A stretch of 40,493 bases of DNA from an uncultured Desulfobacteraceae bacterium (GTDB lineage Bacteria; Desulfobacterota; Desulfobacteria; Desulfobacterales; Desulfobacteraceae), in NCBI GenBank assembly GCA_913041495.1, contig CAJWHT010000027.1, positions 1-40,493 of the forward strand, written 5' to 3'. The notes below the pieces were generated by a model. The model worked only from the letters and a program-made list of their open reading frames with translations, made no database searches and was not told the DNA's origin. The translations under genes and the position numbers were made by a program. Position 1 is the first letter of the stretch, and each line of letters opens with the position of its first letter. Shown here in pieces: positions 24,942 through 33,770 of the stretch.

Positions 24942-26258
24942 TTACAGGTTTGTCTTTGCTTCAATCGCCGTGCCGTTGGACTGGTGAATCTCCCGTTCGT
25001 GGATGCCGATAAGGTAAAGCAGGCCGTCAAGCCCCATGGTGGAAATGGCGTTGGCGGCTTTTTCCCGGACCACGGGCTTGGCGTTAAAGGCCACCCCGAG
25101 CCCTGCAATGGAAATCATGGGCAGGTCGTTTGCCCCGTCCCCCACGGCAATGGTCTGCTGGATGGACAATTCTTCACGCTGGGCAATCTCCCGCAGAAGG
25201 CTGGCTTTGCGTTCCCCGTCAACAATCTCCCCTGTGACCTCCCCTGTGACCACGCCGTCACGGATCTCAAGTTCATTGGCATACACATAGTCAAAGCCCA
25301 GTTTTTCCGCCAGATAGTTCCCCACAAAGGTAAACCCCCCGGACAAAATGCCCAGTTTGTACCCCAGGCCTTTGAGGGTGCGGGCCACGAGATCCGCCCC
25401 TTCGGTGAGGGGCAGCCGTTGGGCCAGTCCTTGAATCTCCTCTTCCCGCAGCCCTTTGAGCAGGGCCACCCGCCGCCGGAAACTCTCCTTGAAATCCATT
25501 TCCCCCCGCATGGCCGCCTCGGTGATGGCTTCCACCTCCGGCCCCACACCGGCCAGCTTGGCCAGTTCCACAATCACTTCGGCCTGAATCAGCGTGGAAT
25601 CCATATCAAAGACCACCAGCTTACGGTTTTTCCGGTAAATATTGTCCACGTGGAAAGAAATATCGATATACTCCTCCTGGGAAATCCGCATGAATTCCCC
25701 GCGCATATCCACTATATCCGTGGGGGGTCCGGAAACTGAAAACTGGACACTGGATTTAGGACTGTGTCCGGGGCTTTGACCGGGGCTTTGACCGGGTCGC
25801 CCGTCTTTGTTTTCCAGCCGTTTCAGGGAACGCCTGCCGGTCAAACGGGTGATGGAATCGATATTCAGGTTATTTTTTGCAATCACCGAGGCCACCGCAG
25901 AGATCTGCCGGGCGCTGATGTCCCTGCCCAGGATGGTGATGATACGGCGCTCTTTGCCCTGGGCATGGACCCATCGCTCATAGCTGTCGTGGTCCACGGG
26001 CTTGATGTCCACTGTCAGCTCCATCTTATGCCCTTCAAAGAGCATATCCTTGAAAATCGGTAAAAAATCCTTTGAACAGGGAATTTCAGCGAGGATTCCC
26101 AATGAAATATGATCGTGAATCACGGCCTGGCCGATATCCAGAATAGTAACGTTGTATTGGGCTAAAAGCCCTGTAAAAAGGGCATTCAGACCTTTTCTGT
26201 CCCTGCCCGTGATGTTGATGAGAACAATATCGCCCATGGGTTTTTCTTTGGCTCCCAT
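24942..26258 (-). CDS. serB: Phosphoserine phosphatase SerB with N-terminal ACT region
   Basis: The protein has 438 residues from the chosen start. It hydrolyses phosphoserine in the last step of serine synthesis. Two ACT-like regulatory segments precede the enzyme: INITGRDRKGLNALFTGLLA and IITILGRDISARQISAVAS. The HAD phosphatase domain follows, with nucleophile motif DMDSTLI, LSGGFTFVGNYL and GDGANDLPMI. Between them is a linker with repeated QSPG units (about 12-bp repeats near 25770-25800). The start at 26258 is preferred because the longer frame to 26345 has no ribosome-binding site and its extra N-terminus matches nothing; Met at 26237 is also possible. Two ACT segments suggest allosteric control by serine or another amino acid. 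Confidence 0.92.
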   Translation of the reverse strand: MGAKEKPMGDIVLINITGRDRKGLNALFTGLLAQYNVTILDIGQAVIHDHISLGILAEIPCSKDFLPIFKDMLFEGHKMELTVDIKPVDHDSYERWVHAQGKERRIITILGRDISARQISAVASVIAKNNLNIDSITRLTGRRSLKRLENKDGRPGQSPGQSPGHSPKSSVQFSVSGPPTDIVDMRGEFMRISQEEYIDISFHVDNIYRKNRKLVVFDMDSTLIQAEVIVELAKLAGVGPEVEAITEAAMRGEMDFKESFRRRVALLKGLREEEIQGLAQRLPLTEGADLVARTLKGLGYKLGILSGGFTFVGNYLAEKLGFDYVYANELEIRDGVVTGEVTGEIVDGERKASLLREIAQREELSIQQTIAVGDGANDLPMISIAGLGVAFNAKPVVREKAANAISTMGLDGLLYLIGIHEREIHQSNGTAIEAKTNL

Positions 26259-26486
26259 ATTTAAGTATACCGGGTAAAATCTAACGGTTGCCCACTTCCG
26301 GCAATTGCCGGACTTGGGTCCCTTATAGCCCCGGCATTCATACATTGTAAAGGGTTTTATCCCGGACCGTCCTTGGGATCAGGCATATCTGCTGCGGTTT
26401 CCGATTTTTCGGGTTTTTCATTGCTCCCGCCGTCCATTTCTGACATACTTGCAGAAAACAATCTCCAACCAAACGCGCAAACAATA

Positions 26487-27239
26487 ATGATGACCAGGTT
26501 TTTCGCAACCATTGCCGCAGTGATCTATCTGACCACCTGTACCGCATGGGCAGGGCAGCGGCTGACCATTGTCCGGGGGCAGAATTTCCCGCCCTACCAC
26601 TACCTGGATGAAAAGGGGGAACTGACAGGGTTCATCATCGATATCATCACCGGTGTGAGCCACACCCTGACACTTGACATCCGGTTTGCCCAATATCCCT
26701 GGTCCAGGTGTCTTCACCTGGTTAAAATCGGTGAGGCCGACGCAATGATGAACCTGTTTAAAACACCGGAGCGGGAAACATTCATGATTTTTGAAGAGGC
26801 AATCCTGACCTGGGAAGTCAACATGTTCTTCACCCTGAAATCCTCACAGGTTTTATTCACCGGCAACCTGGATGAGCTGAAAGGAAAACGTATCGGTGCC
26901 GTCCGGAATTACAGCTACGGAGAACATTTTGATACCCACAGCCCCGAACTGAACATCCTCCGCCTGGAAACAGAAAACGGATTACTGCGTAACCTGCTCA
27001 ATCGGCGGTGCGATATCATCATCGGCAACCCTATCGTTTTGCGCACCCTTGCCGGACAGATTCCCGGAGGCGAAGACATCGTTACCACAGGCCCCCGTGT
27101 CACCAATGATCCGCTTTATATCGGATTTTCAAAGGCCAAAGGTCATGAACTCCTTGCCCGAAGGTTTTCCGATGCCTTAAAACAGTTCAAGGCAGGTGCG
27201 GATTACCGGGCAATCCTGAAAAAATACAATATCCACTAA
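26487..27239 (+). CDS. Periplasmic solute-binding protein, family 3
   Basis: The protein has 250 residues from the ATG at 26487 (another ATG follows directly); the longer frame begins at TTG. Residues 1-22 form a signal peptide ending in TAWA. The mature part has the family 3 layout: NFPPYHYLDEKGELTGFIID, GEADAMMNLFKTPERE, then GKRIGAVRNYSYGEHF and a C-terminal lobe ending in ALKQFKAGADYRAILKKY. Such proteins bind amino acids or similar small molecules. No ABC permease or ATPase is adjacent, so it may be an orphan receptor-like protein. It converges on the seven-gene operon, 15 bases away. Confidence 0.85.
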   Translation: MMTRFFATIAAVIYLTTCTAWAGQRLTIVRGQNFPPYHYLDEKGELTGFIIDIITGVSHTLTLDIRFAQYPWSRCLHLVKIGEADAMMNLFKTPERETFMIFEEAILTWEVNMFFTLKSSQVLFTGNLDELKGKRIGAVRNYSYGEHFDTHSPELNILRLETENGLLRNLLNRRCDIIIGNPIVLRTLAGQIPGGEDIVTTGPRVTNDPLYIGFSKAKGHELLARRFSDALKQFKAGADYRAILKKYNIH

Positions 27240-27254
27240 CGGCCCAAGATTTAG

Positions 27255-28121
27255 TCAACGTCTCTTGCCACCTTGTTTGATCACCACATCCCCCAGCTTA
27301 CAGCCGGCTTGACGCGCCACCACGGCGCATTTGGCCTTAAAGAGGAAAAAAACGCGTTCATCGTAGTGGTCCAGGGTTTCAAAGTTGCCCTGCCCCTTTG
27401 AAATGATCAGATCCGCCCGGTGGAATTCCCGGACAAATTCATCGGTGCAGTAAGGGATCAGGGTGCCGGGAATCAGGGCGCCTGTGTCCATCACGCGAAC
27501 CATGTCCGGCAGGCCTGCGGCCTTTGCATCTTCAACAGTGGCGTCATTCTGGATGGGACCGCCCCGAACGGCGTAGGTAATCTTCGTGCAATCCATCTCC
27601 TCCAGCAGCAGCCGGTCAAATACAATTTCCCCGGCATTGTCTCCCAGCCAGAGGATATGAGACGCCCCTGCCACCGCCGCCCTGAAATCCGCCACACTGC
27701 CGTTGACCCGGGTCTCCATGGCGTGGGTGATGGTTGCCAGAAGCTTTTCCCGCCCGACGGTGGAGGCGGTACCGAAATCGATGATATTGCCGGCAATGGA
27801 AAGGCGGACGGAGGTATCGAACCTTTCCGCCGCGTCCTGCCCCTCTTTCATGGCCTGAAGTGCGGGAAGCAGTTCCAGTGACAGGGTATTATACTTTTTC
27901 TTGAGCCGGGCGTAGGGATCCCAGACACCGGTCATCTCTCCCACGGTTTCCTGGATAAACCGGGCCACGAGGGGCGGCGGCCAGTCCGGGTCCAGGACGG
28001 ATAATTTTGCCATAACTTTTTTTAACACGGCAAGCTGAAGCGCTTCATCCCCTGTGGCCAGCCGGGCCGCATCCAAGGCGCCCCGGGCAATACAGGGGTA
28101 ACAGTCATTATTCATCTTCAC
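27255..28121 (-). CDS. DUF89/ARMT1-like metal-dependent phosphatase family protein
   Basis: The protein has 288 residues. The N-terminal CYPC pair (C7, C10) and the core motifs LWLGDNAGEIVFDRLL, VRGGPIQNDATVEDA and ISKGQGNFETL are characteristic of the DUF89 family. Its members include damage-control phosphatases that remove abnormal phosphorylated metabolites. The start is GTG at 28121: GAGGAG lies eight bases before it and it overlaps the upstream stop as GTGA; the ATG at 28115 is the alternative. It is the last gene of the cooC operon. The substrate is unknown. Confidence 0.88.
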   Translation of the reverse strand: MKMNNDCYPCIARGALDAARLATGDEALQLAVLKKVMAKLSVLDPDWPPPLVARFIQETVGEMTGVWDPYARLKKKYNTLSLELLPALQAMKEGQDAAERFDTSVRLSIAGNIIDFGTASTVGREKLLATITHAMETRVNGSVADFRAAVAGASHILWLGDNAGEIVFDRLLLEEMDCTKITYAVRGGPIQNDATVEDAKAAGLPDMVRVMDTGALIPGTLIPYCTDEFVREFHRADLIISKGQGNFETLDHYDERVFFLFKAKCAVVARQAGCKLGDVVIKQGGKRR

Positions 28122-29458
28122 CGCGCCATCTCCTCGACCATGGACACAAGTCTTTGCCGGGTGTTGAGTTCAGGGGTGTCCAGTACACGTTCAAAAAGGT
28201 GCTGCTTGATCTTTCCGATCTCAGGCCCCGGAGGCATTGCCATAATCCGGCAGATGTCCTGCCCGGTAATCTCAAGGTCATTCATGGTAAATGCATTTTT
28301 TCCGTGCATCTCGTCTAAAAGCTTTCGCATTCTGGTTTTTATGTCGGACAGGGTATAGGGTGATTTGGCCAGGTTTCCCCGCTTGTCGGCAATTCTCATG
28401 CGCATGAAATCCCGGTAAGACAGACCAAGATCGGCCAGCATGGCCAAAAGCCTGCGAACAGCCCGCGGTGTGCTGTCTTGAGTTAACGGCCGCATATGGG
28501 CCCGGACCAGGGCAAGAATATAGTCTGTCTCCCGCCGTGAAAACCGCAACTGCCCAAGATCGCTGGCAAGGGCATCCCGGTGGGTTTCATGGCCGGCAAA
28601 GGTCAGTTGCCCGGCTTTGAAACGGACGGCATCAAATTTTCCGGTATCGTGCAGGTAACCTGCCAGCCGGAGCAAGGGCTGATCTGCGGGCAGGGCATCC
28701 CCCACCAGCAGGCAGTGTTCGAATACGGTTTCCCCGTGATGGGGGCCGCCGTTGAGCCCCGCGCACCTGTCAAGGCTGGGAAAAATGCTGGAGAGCAGTC
28801 CGGTCCGGTGAAGCAGGGTAAAAAAAAGGGAGGGCTTTTCCATGGCCATGGCTTTGATCATTTCGTTCCGGATGCGCTCTCCGGCAATCCCCGTGCCCAG
28901 TTCCCGGCACCTGTTTCGGATGGCGGCCTGGGACTGCCCATCCATTTCACCGCCGTAACGGGCGGCGAACCGGCAGGCCCGGACCATGCGGATGGGATCT
29001 TCGTTGATACGGTCTTCAGGGTTTCCGGTAAACCGGATCAACCTTTGTCTAAGATCATCCTGACCGCCGTATGGGTCTGTCAGAAGGCCCGTTGAAGGAT
29101 CCCAGGCCATGCTGTTGATGGTAAAATCCCGCATCCCGAGATCGGCTTCAAGCGTTCCCCCCTCGCTGTCGCCGCGAAAAGAGGCGACTTCCACCCCGTT
29201 GATAAGGCTGACCTCAAAATTTTGGCCCACCTGCCGGGGTTTTTCACCCCAAAAAAGCCGGTTGACGATATCGGGGGACGCATCGGTCAGGATATCCAGA
29301 TCACCGGGGGGGTGGCCGGATATCAGGTCCCGTAAGGCCCCGCCTACGATGTACGCTGCAAACCCCTTTGCCTTCAGGGTGTCAAGGATGGTCCGGGCAG
29401 CAGGCCATTGGGCACTGCCGGCCAGTCCCGGTAAAAGATCTACGGGGAATGAAGACAT
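28118..29458 (-). CDS. cca: tRNA nucleotidyltransferase / poly(A) polymerase-type protein with HD domain
   Basis: The protein has 446 residues from the ATG at 29458; an upstream extension to 29587 overlaps ubiX and looks spurious. The class II nucleotidyltransferase head has GG39-40, RD43-44 and the metal-binding DLD (D53, D55), followed by RDFTINSMAWD, DPYGGQDDL and NEDPIRMVRACRFAAR. A C-terminal HD phosphohydrolase region follows (AGYLHDTGKFD). Likely roles are adding or repairing the tRNA 3' CCA end. Some bacteria split CC- and A-adding between two such enzymes, which cannot be told here. It starts 11 bases after ubiX. Confidence 0.92.
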   Translation of the reverse strand: MSSFPVDLLPGLAGSAQWPAARTILDTLKAKGFAAYIVGGALRDLISGHPPGDLDILTDASPDIVNRLFWGEKPRQVGQNFEVSLINGVEVASFRGDSEGGTLEADLGMRDFTINSMAWDPSTGLLTDPYGGQDDLRQRLIRFTGNPEDRINEDPIRMVRACRFAARYGGEMDGQSQAAIRNRCRELGTGIAGERIRNEMIKAMAMEKPSLFFTLLHRTGLLSSIFPSLDRCAGLNGGPHHGETVFEHCLLVGDALPADQPLLRLAGYLHDTGKFDAVRFKAGQLTFAGHETHRDALASDLGQLRFSRRETDYILALVRAHMRPLTQDSTPRAVRRLLAMLADLGLSYRDFMRMRIADKRGNLAKSPYTLSDIKTRMRKLLDEMHGKNAFTMNDLEITGQDICRIMAMPPGPEIGKIKQHLFERVLDTPELNTRQRLVSMVEEMAR

Positions 29459-29469
29459 CGTAAGTGGCG

Positions 29470-30105
29470 CTACTCCCCCCAGCGCAGGGTCAGCCGGTGC
29501 TCTGCGCCCAGATGATCCATAATCCTTGCCACCACCGTATCCGCAACGTCCGTGACGGTTTTCGGAAAGGAGTAAAAGGACGGACAAGGCGGCAGGATCA
29601 CCGCACCGGCACCTGCCGCCCGGGTCATGTTTTCCAGGTGAATCACACTGAAAGGGGTTTCCCGGGGAACGAGGATCAGTGGCCTTCGTTCCTTAAGGGT
29701 AACGTCACATGACCGGGTGATCAGATTATCGGCGTATCCTCCGGCAATGGCCGCCAGGGTCTTCATGGAACATGGCACCACTGCCATGCCGTTGTGAACA
29801 AAGGAGCCCGAAGCCGGGGCAGAGGCGATTTCCTCCTGGGAAAAGGTTTCCACCCGGTAAATCGCCCCCTTGTCCACACCGTACCGGAGCAGAAAGGCCA
29901 ACAGGGTTTCATCAGCCGCCATGCTCATTTCGTGGATCAGGACTTTCCTGCCGGCGTCGGATAAAATGACCAGGACCCGCGCCCCGGTTTCCGCCAGGGT
30001 TTTGATCAGGCGAACCCCGTAGATGCTGCCGGATGCCCCTGTGACGGCCACCACATAGGTTTTGCCCTTGTTGGGTACTTCCGGGTGAAGTTTTTCGGCA
30101 TTCAT
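29470..30105 (-). CDS. ubiX: Flavin prenyltransferase UbiX
   Basis: The protein has 211 residues. UbiX makes the prenylated FMN cofactor of UbiD-type decarboxylases. Motifs include VAVTGASGSIYGVRL, PCSMKTLAAIAGGYADNLIT and RETPFSVIHLENM. The start overlaps the ubiA stop as ATGA, so the two are coupled. With UbiA it fits late menaquinone synthesis, where anaerobes use UbiX/UbiD-like enzymes (often the futalosine route). No ubiD gene is in the window. UbiX could equally serve UbiD enzymes for aromatic acids. Confidence 0.95.
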   Translation of the reverse strand: MNAEKLHPEVPNKGKTYVVAVTGASGSIYGVRLIKTLAETGARVLVILSDAGRKVLIHEMSMAADETLLAFLLRYGVDKGAIYRVETFSQEEIASAPASGSFVHNGMAVVPCSMKTLAAIAGGYADNLITRSCDVTLKERRPLILVPRETPFSVIHLENMTRAAGAGAVILPPCPSFYSFPKTVTDVADTVVARIMDHLGAEHRLTLRWGE

Positions 30106-30986
30106 CTGAGGAGGACCTCCGTTATCACCCCGGTCAAAAGCACCACGGAAATGATGGAATTCATATGGAAAAACGCCATATCAATCCGGCTCAGGTCACG
30201 GGGATTAACCAGCCGGTGCTCAACAATTAAAAGGATACCGATCATCCCTAAAAAAATCAGAAATACCGGATGCATGCCAAAGGCAAAAAACATGGCGGTG
30301 AAAAATCCCATGGTCATGACATGCAGCAGGGAGGAGACCTTCATGGCATTGTCTGCCCCCAGCACCGCAGGCAGGGAAAAAAGGCCCTGTTGCCTATCAA
30401 AGTCAATATCCTGGCAGGCGTAGAGGATGTCAAACCCGGCAATATAGGTCCAGAGGCTGGCAGACAAAAAGACCACCCCGGGACTTAAGGTGTCTGTAAT
30501 CGCGATCCAGGCCCCCACCGGTGCCAGGGCAATGGCAAACCCAAGATACAGGTGGCAATACTGGGTAAAACGCTTGGTATAAGAGTAAAAGCACAGGGCA
30601 AAAAGCACGGGAAAAGAGAGAAAATAACAAAGCGTGGATAACATGGCCGCAGAAAAGACAAACACAAGTCCGGATACGGCCACAAAGAAGATGGCCTCTT
30701 TCTGGGACAATACACCGGAAGGGATTTCACGGATGGCGGTTCTCGGGTTTCTGGCGTCGATGGCCGCATCGACAATCCGGTTGAATCCCATGGCCGCAGA
30801 GCGTGCGGCCACCATGGCAACCAGTATCCAGGACAGATCCCAGAATGAGGGGGCATGGGACTGCCAGGCCAGTACCACGGCGGACAGGGCAAAGGGAAGG
30901 GCAAATATGGTGTGGGAAAACTTGATCATCCTGCCGTAATCCCGGGTTTTTTCCGATAAACGTTTCATTTTAACTTCTGTGTTCAT
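30102..30986 (-). CDS. ubiA: UbiA-family prenyltransferase
   Basis: The protein has 294 residues and is an integral membrane protein with about eight or nine hydrophobic helices. The first Asp-rich motif is NRIVDAAIDARNPRT (N69, D73, D77) and the second is CQDIDFDRQQG (D193-D197). Together they bind Mg-polyprenyl diphosphate. It transfers a prenyl chain to an aromatic ring. Next to ubiX in an anaerobe this is probably menaquinone synthesis (MqnP-like), but 4-hydroxybenzoate or heme-type substrates are not excluded. AGGA precedes the ATG. It starts 31 bases after amrS, the largest gap in the operon. Confidence 0.92.
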   Translation of the reverse strand: MNTEVKMKRLSEKTRDYGRMIKFSHTIFALPFALSAVVLAWQSHAPSFWDLSWILVAMVAARSAAMGFNRIVDAAIDARNPRTAIREIPSGVLSQKEAIFFVAVSGLVFVFSAAMLSTLCYFLSFPVLFALCFYSYTKRFTQYCHLYLGFAIALAPVGAWIAITDTLSPGVVFLSASLWTYIAGFDILYACQDIDFDRQQGLFSLPAVLGADNAMKVSSLLHVMTMGFFTAMFFAFGMHPVFLIFLGMIGILLIVEHRLVNPRDLSRIDMAFFHMNSIISVVLLTGVITEVLLR

Positions 30987-31017
30987 GTGTCCTAAGTATT
31001 ATCTTGAGGGTATCAAA

Positions 31018-32025
31018 TTAAAAGATGCCGTACACGGGCGTACCGCACCCCGGGCAGTTGCCTTTATCCGTCACATTGTTCTTAACCGCATAACCCCTTC
31101 GTTCCACCAGCAATTTGCCGCAGTGGTGGCAGGTTGTGTTCTCCCGGGCACTTCGCACATTCCCGGTGTACACATACCTTAATCCCGCCTGCTCACCGAT
31201 CCTGCAGGCCGTTTCAAGGGTATGCACCGGGGTGGCGGATCTGTCCGTGAGGCGGTAGGTGGGATGAAACCTGGAAAGATGCCAGGGGGTTTGAGGCCCC
31301 AGTTCATGGCAGATAAATTCGGCCATTTGCCCAAGTTCATCCGGGTCGTCATTCACCCCCGGTATGATCAGGGTGGTCACTTCCACCATCACGCCTTTTT
31401 GCAACATCAGGCGCAGGGTTTCTTTCACCGGTTCCAGCCGGGCGTTGCAGAGTTTCCGGTAAAACCCGTCGCTGTAGGCCTTGAGGTCAACATTGGCGGC
31501 ATCCAGGACATCCCCTGCCATGTCCAGCAGTTCAGGGCTCATAAAACCGTTGGTGACAAAGATGTTGTAGAGGCCTTTTGCCTTTGCCAGCCTTGCGGTA
31601 TCCAGGGCCAGTTCAAAAAAAACCGAGGGTTCCGTATAGGTATAGGCGATACTCCGGCAGCCAGAGGCAATCGCCTGGGCAACGATATCGCCGGGTGAGA
31701 AGGGGCTGCCTGCGATCCGGTCTTCCCGGTCACTTACCTGGGCAATGTCCGCATTCTGGCAAAACCGGCAACTCAGATTGCACCCCATCGCTGCGATGGA
31801 AAACGACCTGGAACCGGGTTTAAAGTGAAAGAGGGGCTTTTTTTCCACAGGGTCCGCATTGGCGGCTATGACGTGGTCATAGTTCAGGGATACCAGGGTG
31901 CCGCCCCGGTTTTCCCGGACCCGGCATATGCCCCTTTTTCCCGGATCTATTTTGCAATAGTGGCTGCAGATCCGGCACTGGACCTTTCCCTGCCCTATGG
32001 GTTTATACAGGTAGGCGGTTTTCAT
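31018..32025 (-). CDS. amrS: AmrS-family radical SAM enzyme
   Basis: The protein has 335 residues. The radical SAM cluster is GCNLSCRFCQN (C82, C86, C89). An N-terminal Cys cluster (C17, C20, C24, C34; CRICSHYC, then GICRV) and a C-terminal zinc ribbon (CHHCGK, then CPGCGTPVYG) mark the AmmeMemoRadiSam radical SAM subgroup. HLSRFHPTYRL and LDAANVDLKAYSDGFYRKLC are also typical. The reaction is unknown. The partner genes for Memo and AMMECR1 proteins, often fused or adjacent, are not in the window. It overlaps the upstream methyltransferase stop as ATGA. Confidence 0.93.
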   Translation of the reverse strand: MKTAYLYKPIGQGKVQCRICSHYCKIDPGKRGICRVRENRGGTLVSLNYDHVIAANADPVEKKPLFHFKPGSRSFSIAAMGCNLSCRFCQNADIAQVSDREDRIAGSPFSPGDIVAQAIASGCRSIAYTYTEPSVFFELALDTARLAKAKGLYNIFVTNGFMSPELLDMAGDVLDAANVDLKAYSDGFYRKLCNARLEPVKETLRLMLQKGVMVEVTTLIIPGVNDDPDELGQMAEFICHELGPQTPWHLSRFHPTYRLTDRSATPVHTLETACRIGEQAGLRYVYTGNVRSARENTTCHHCGKLLVERRGYAVKNNVTDKGNCPGCGTPVYGIF

Positions 32026-32795
32026 TCTTCCGCCCTCAGTCCCGCCACAAGTCCTGTGGCGGGTTTATAGAGCTTTCGCTTGCTGATTTTCAGTGCCAGG
32101 GGACGGGTCCGGAACTTGGGCACCGGCTGGATGCGCATGCCGATCAACGTCCCGCAGTAAGATTTTTGCACCAGTCTGAAATTTTCGACCCTGGCCACCC
32201 AGATCCCGGAAAGAAAGGGGAACTGGACCGTTGTCCGCCACTTCACCGGCACCTGACCTAGGATCGAAAACAACAGGGACTTTAATTCCCAGACACTGAA
32301 AAAATGGGCGTGGGTATAAATGCCGGGGAAGAAAAAGCTTTTAAAGCGCCGTGCCATATTCAGCGGGGCATAGCGGTTGAGCACCCCGATGACCACCTGG
32401 TCCTTGGCCACCCGGCAGGCCTCTTCAATGGCCTTGGCAGGGCGGTCCGTAAATTCCAGGCTGGTGAACATCAGGGCCGTATCAAAGGCATTGTCGTCAA
32501 AGGGCAGGTCCTCGGCCTGGCCCCGGTGGAGGTCCACCTGGCTGCCCAGGCGGGAGGCCGCCAGATCCAGCATATAGGGGGAGGGATCTATACCGGTAAG
32601 ATTCAGGCCCTGGTCCAGGAAAGGGACCAGGCTCAGTCCCGTACCGCAGCCGATATCCAGCATCCGCTGCCCCTTTTCAGGAGAGATCAGATCCCGGATG
32701 AGTTTGGTTTCAAGGTCCATGCAGTGGCGGTGACGCCGCGTATCAAGCCGGGCATCGCATTTTCCCGCATCCTTGAAATCAAACACATATCCCAT
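32022..32795 (-). CDS. Class I SAM-dependent methyltransferase
   Basis: The protein has 257 residues. The SAM-binding motif MLDIGCGTGLSLVPF begins at residue 45, followed by GIDPSPYMLDLA and GQAEDLPFDDNAFDTALM. The N-terminus is rich in His and Arg (DTRRHRHCMDLE). It starts two bases after the cooC stop and overlaps amrS by four bases, so it is embedded in the operon. A metal-centre, quinone or small-molecule substrate is possible; nothing in the sequence decides. Its basic C-terminal tail (ALKISKRKLYKPAT) is not part of the core fold. Confidence 0.88.
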   Translation of the reverse strand: MGYVFDFKDAGKCDARLDTRRHRHCMDLETKLIRDLISPEKGQRMLDIGCGTGLSLVPFLDQGLNLTGIDPSPYMLDLAASRLGSQVDLHRGQAEDLPFDDNAFDTALMFTSLEFTDRPAKAIEEACRVAKDQVVIGVLNRYAPLNMARRFKSFFFPGIYTHAHFFSVWELKSLLFSILGQVPVKWRTTVQFPFLSGIWVARVENFRLVQKSYCGTLIGMRIQPVPKFRTRPLALKISKRKLYKPATGLVAGLRAEE

Positions 32796-32797
32796 AA

Positions 32798-33562
32798 TCA
32801 GCCGATGGCCTCCACCACTTTTTTCATCATACGGTCCACCGCCTGAACCGCGGGCGAATCGTCCGGCAGTTCCATCAAGGAGCGCTGTTCCATATCGAAA
32901 TCCAGCAGGTTGCCGTCATCCGGTATGGTGGCCACGATGGGCACACCGATCCGTTCCACCTCATCCAGAAATGCCTGGCTTAATTTTTCAGGCGCCCGGT
33001 TGACGATGAGACCTTTTTCCCTGACATCCAGTTTGAGGTCCCCCAGCATCTCGTTGATCCGCCCCACGGCCCGAAGCCCCCTCAGGGCATAATCTGTCAC
33101 CATCAGCAACATATCCACTTTTCCGGATGTCCTGCGGCTCAAATGCTCCATACCGGCCTCGTTGTCCACCAGCAGATATTTGTAATTTTTTTCAAGTTCG
33201 TCGGCAAACCGGTTCAGGATATTGTTGACCATGCAGTAGCAGCCCTGGCCTTCCTGGCGGCCCATGACCATGAGATCATAGGATTTCTCCTCAATGAGCA
33301 CCTGGTTCATCAGCATTTCAAGATAAAGCACCTTGTCCATTCCCGACGGTACCCCCTGGGGATCTTTCATGAAATCTTCACGGATATCCCCCACGGTTTT
33401 TTCAATGTTCAGTCCCAGGGTCTCCCCGAGGTTTGAATTGGGATCAGCATCAATGGCAAGAAGAGGATCAGTTTGTTTGGTAGCAAAATATCGGGTCACC
33501 AGCGCGGATACGGTGGTTTTACCCACACCGCCTTTGCCGGCCATGGCAATCACTTTACTCAT
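32798..33562 (-). CDS. cooC: CooC-type nickel-insertion ATPase for CO dehydrogenase
   Basis: The protein has 254 residues from the ATG at 33562, which follows GGAG at five bases; the longer frame upstream is unsupported. It is a MinD/Mrp-type P-loop ATPase with the deviant Walker A GKGGVGKTT (residues 9-17) and AIDADPNSNLGETLG. The CxC nickel site is at C108 and C110 (GQGCYCMVNN), the diagnostic feature of CooC/AcsF. It should load Ni into CO dehydrogenase or CODH/ACS, whose genes are not in this window. It is the first gene of the seven-gene operon. The related Mrp and NifH-like groups lack this CYC motif. Confidence 0.93.
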   Translation of the reverse strand: MSKVIAMAGKGGVGKTTVSALVTRYFATKQTDPLLAIDADPNSNLGETLGLNIEKTVGDIREDFMKDPQGVPSGMDKVLYLEMLMNQVLIEEKSYDLMVMGRQEGQGCYCMVNNILNRFADELEKNYKYLLVDNEAGMEHLSRRTSGKVDMLLMVTDYALRGLRAVGRINEMLGDLKLDVREKGLIVNRAPEKLSQAFLDEVERIGVPIVATIPDDGNLLDFDMEQRSLMELPDDSPAVQAVDRMMKKVVEAIG

Positions 33563-33770
33563 AATCACTCCAGCAGTTGCGGCTGCATCCGGGCTAAAAA
33601 AGGACACCCGGCAGAAGGTCAATGAAAGCCGCCCTGCCGCCCCCGGCGCAACCTGGTTAATTTCACCCCATAAACATAAAGCAATCTATAGAAATTGCAA
33701 TTGCCCGGGGTAGAAAGTTTAACCCGTGAAATGTCGATGTTACACTCTGTTTTTAAGGAAAGGGAAAGAA

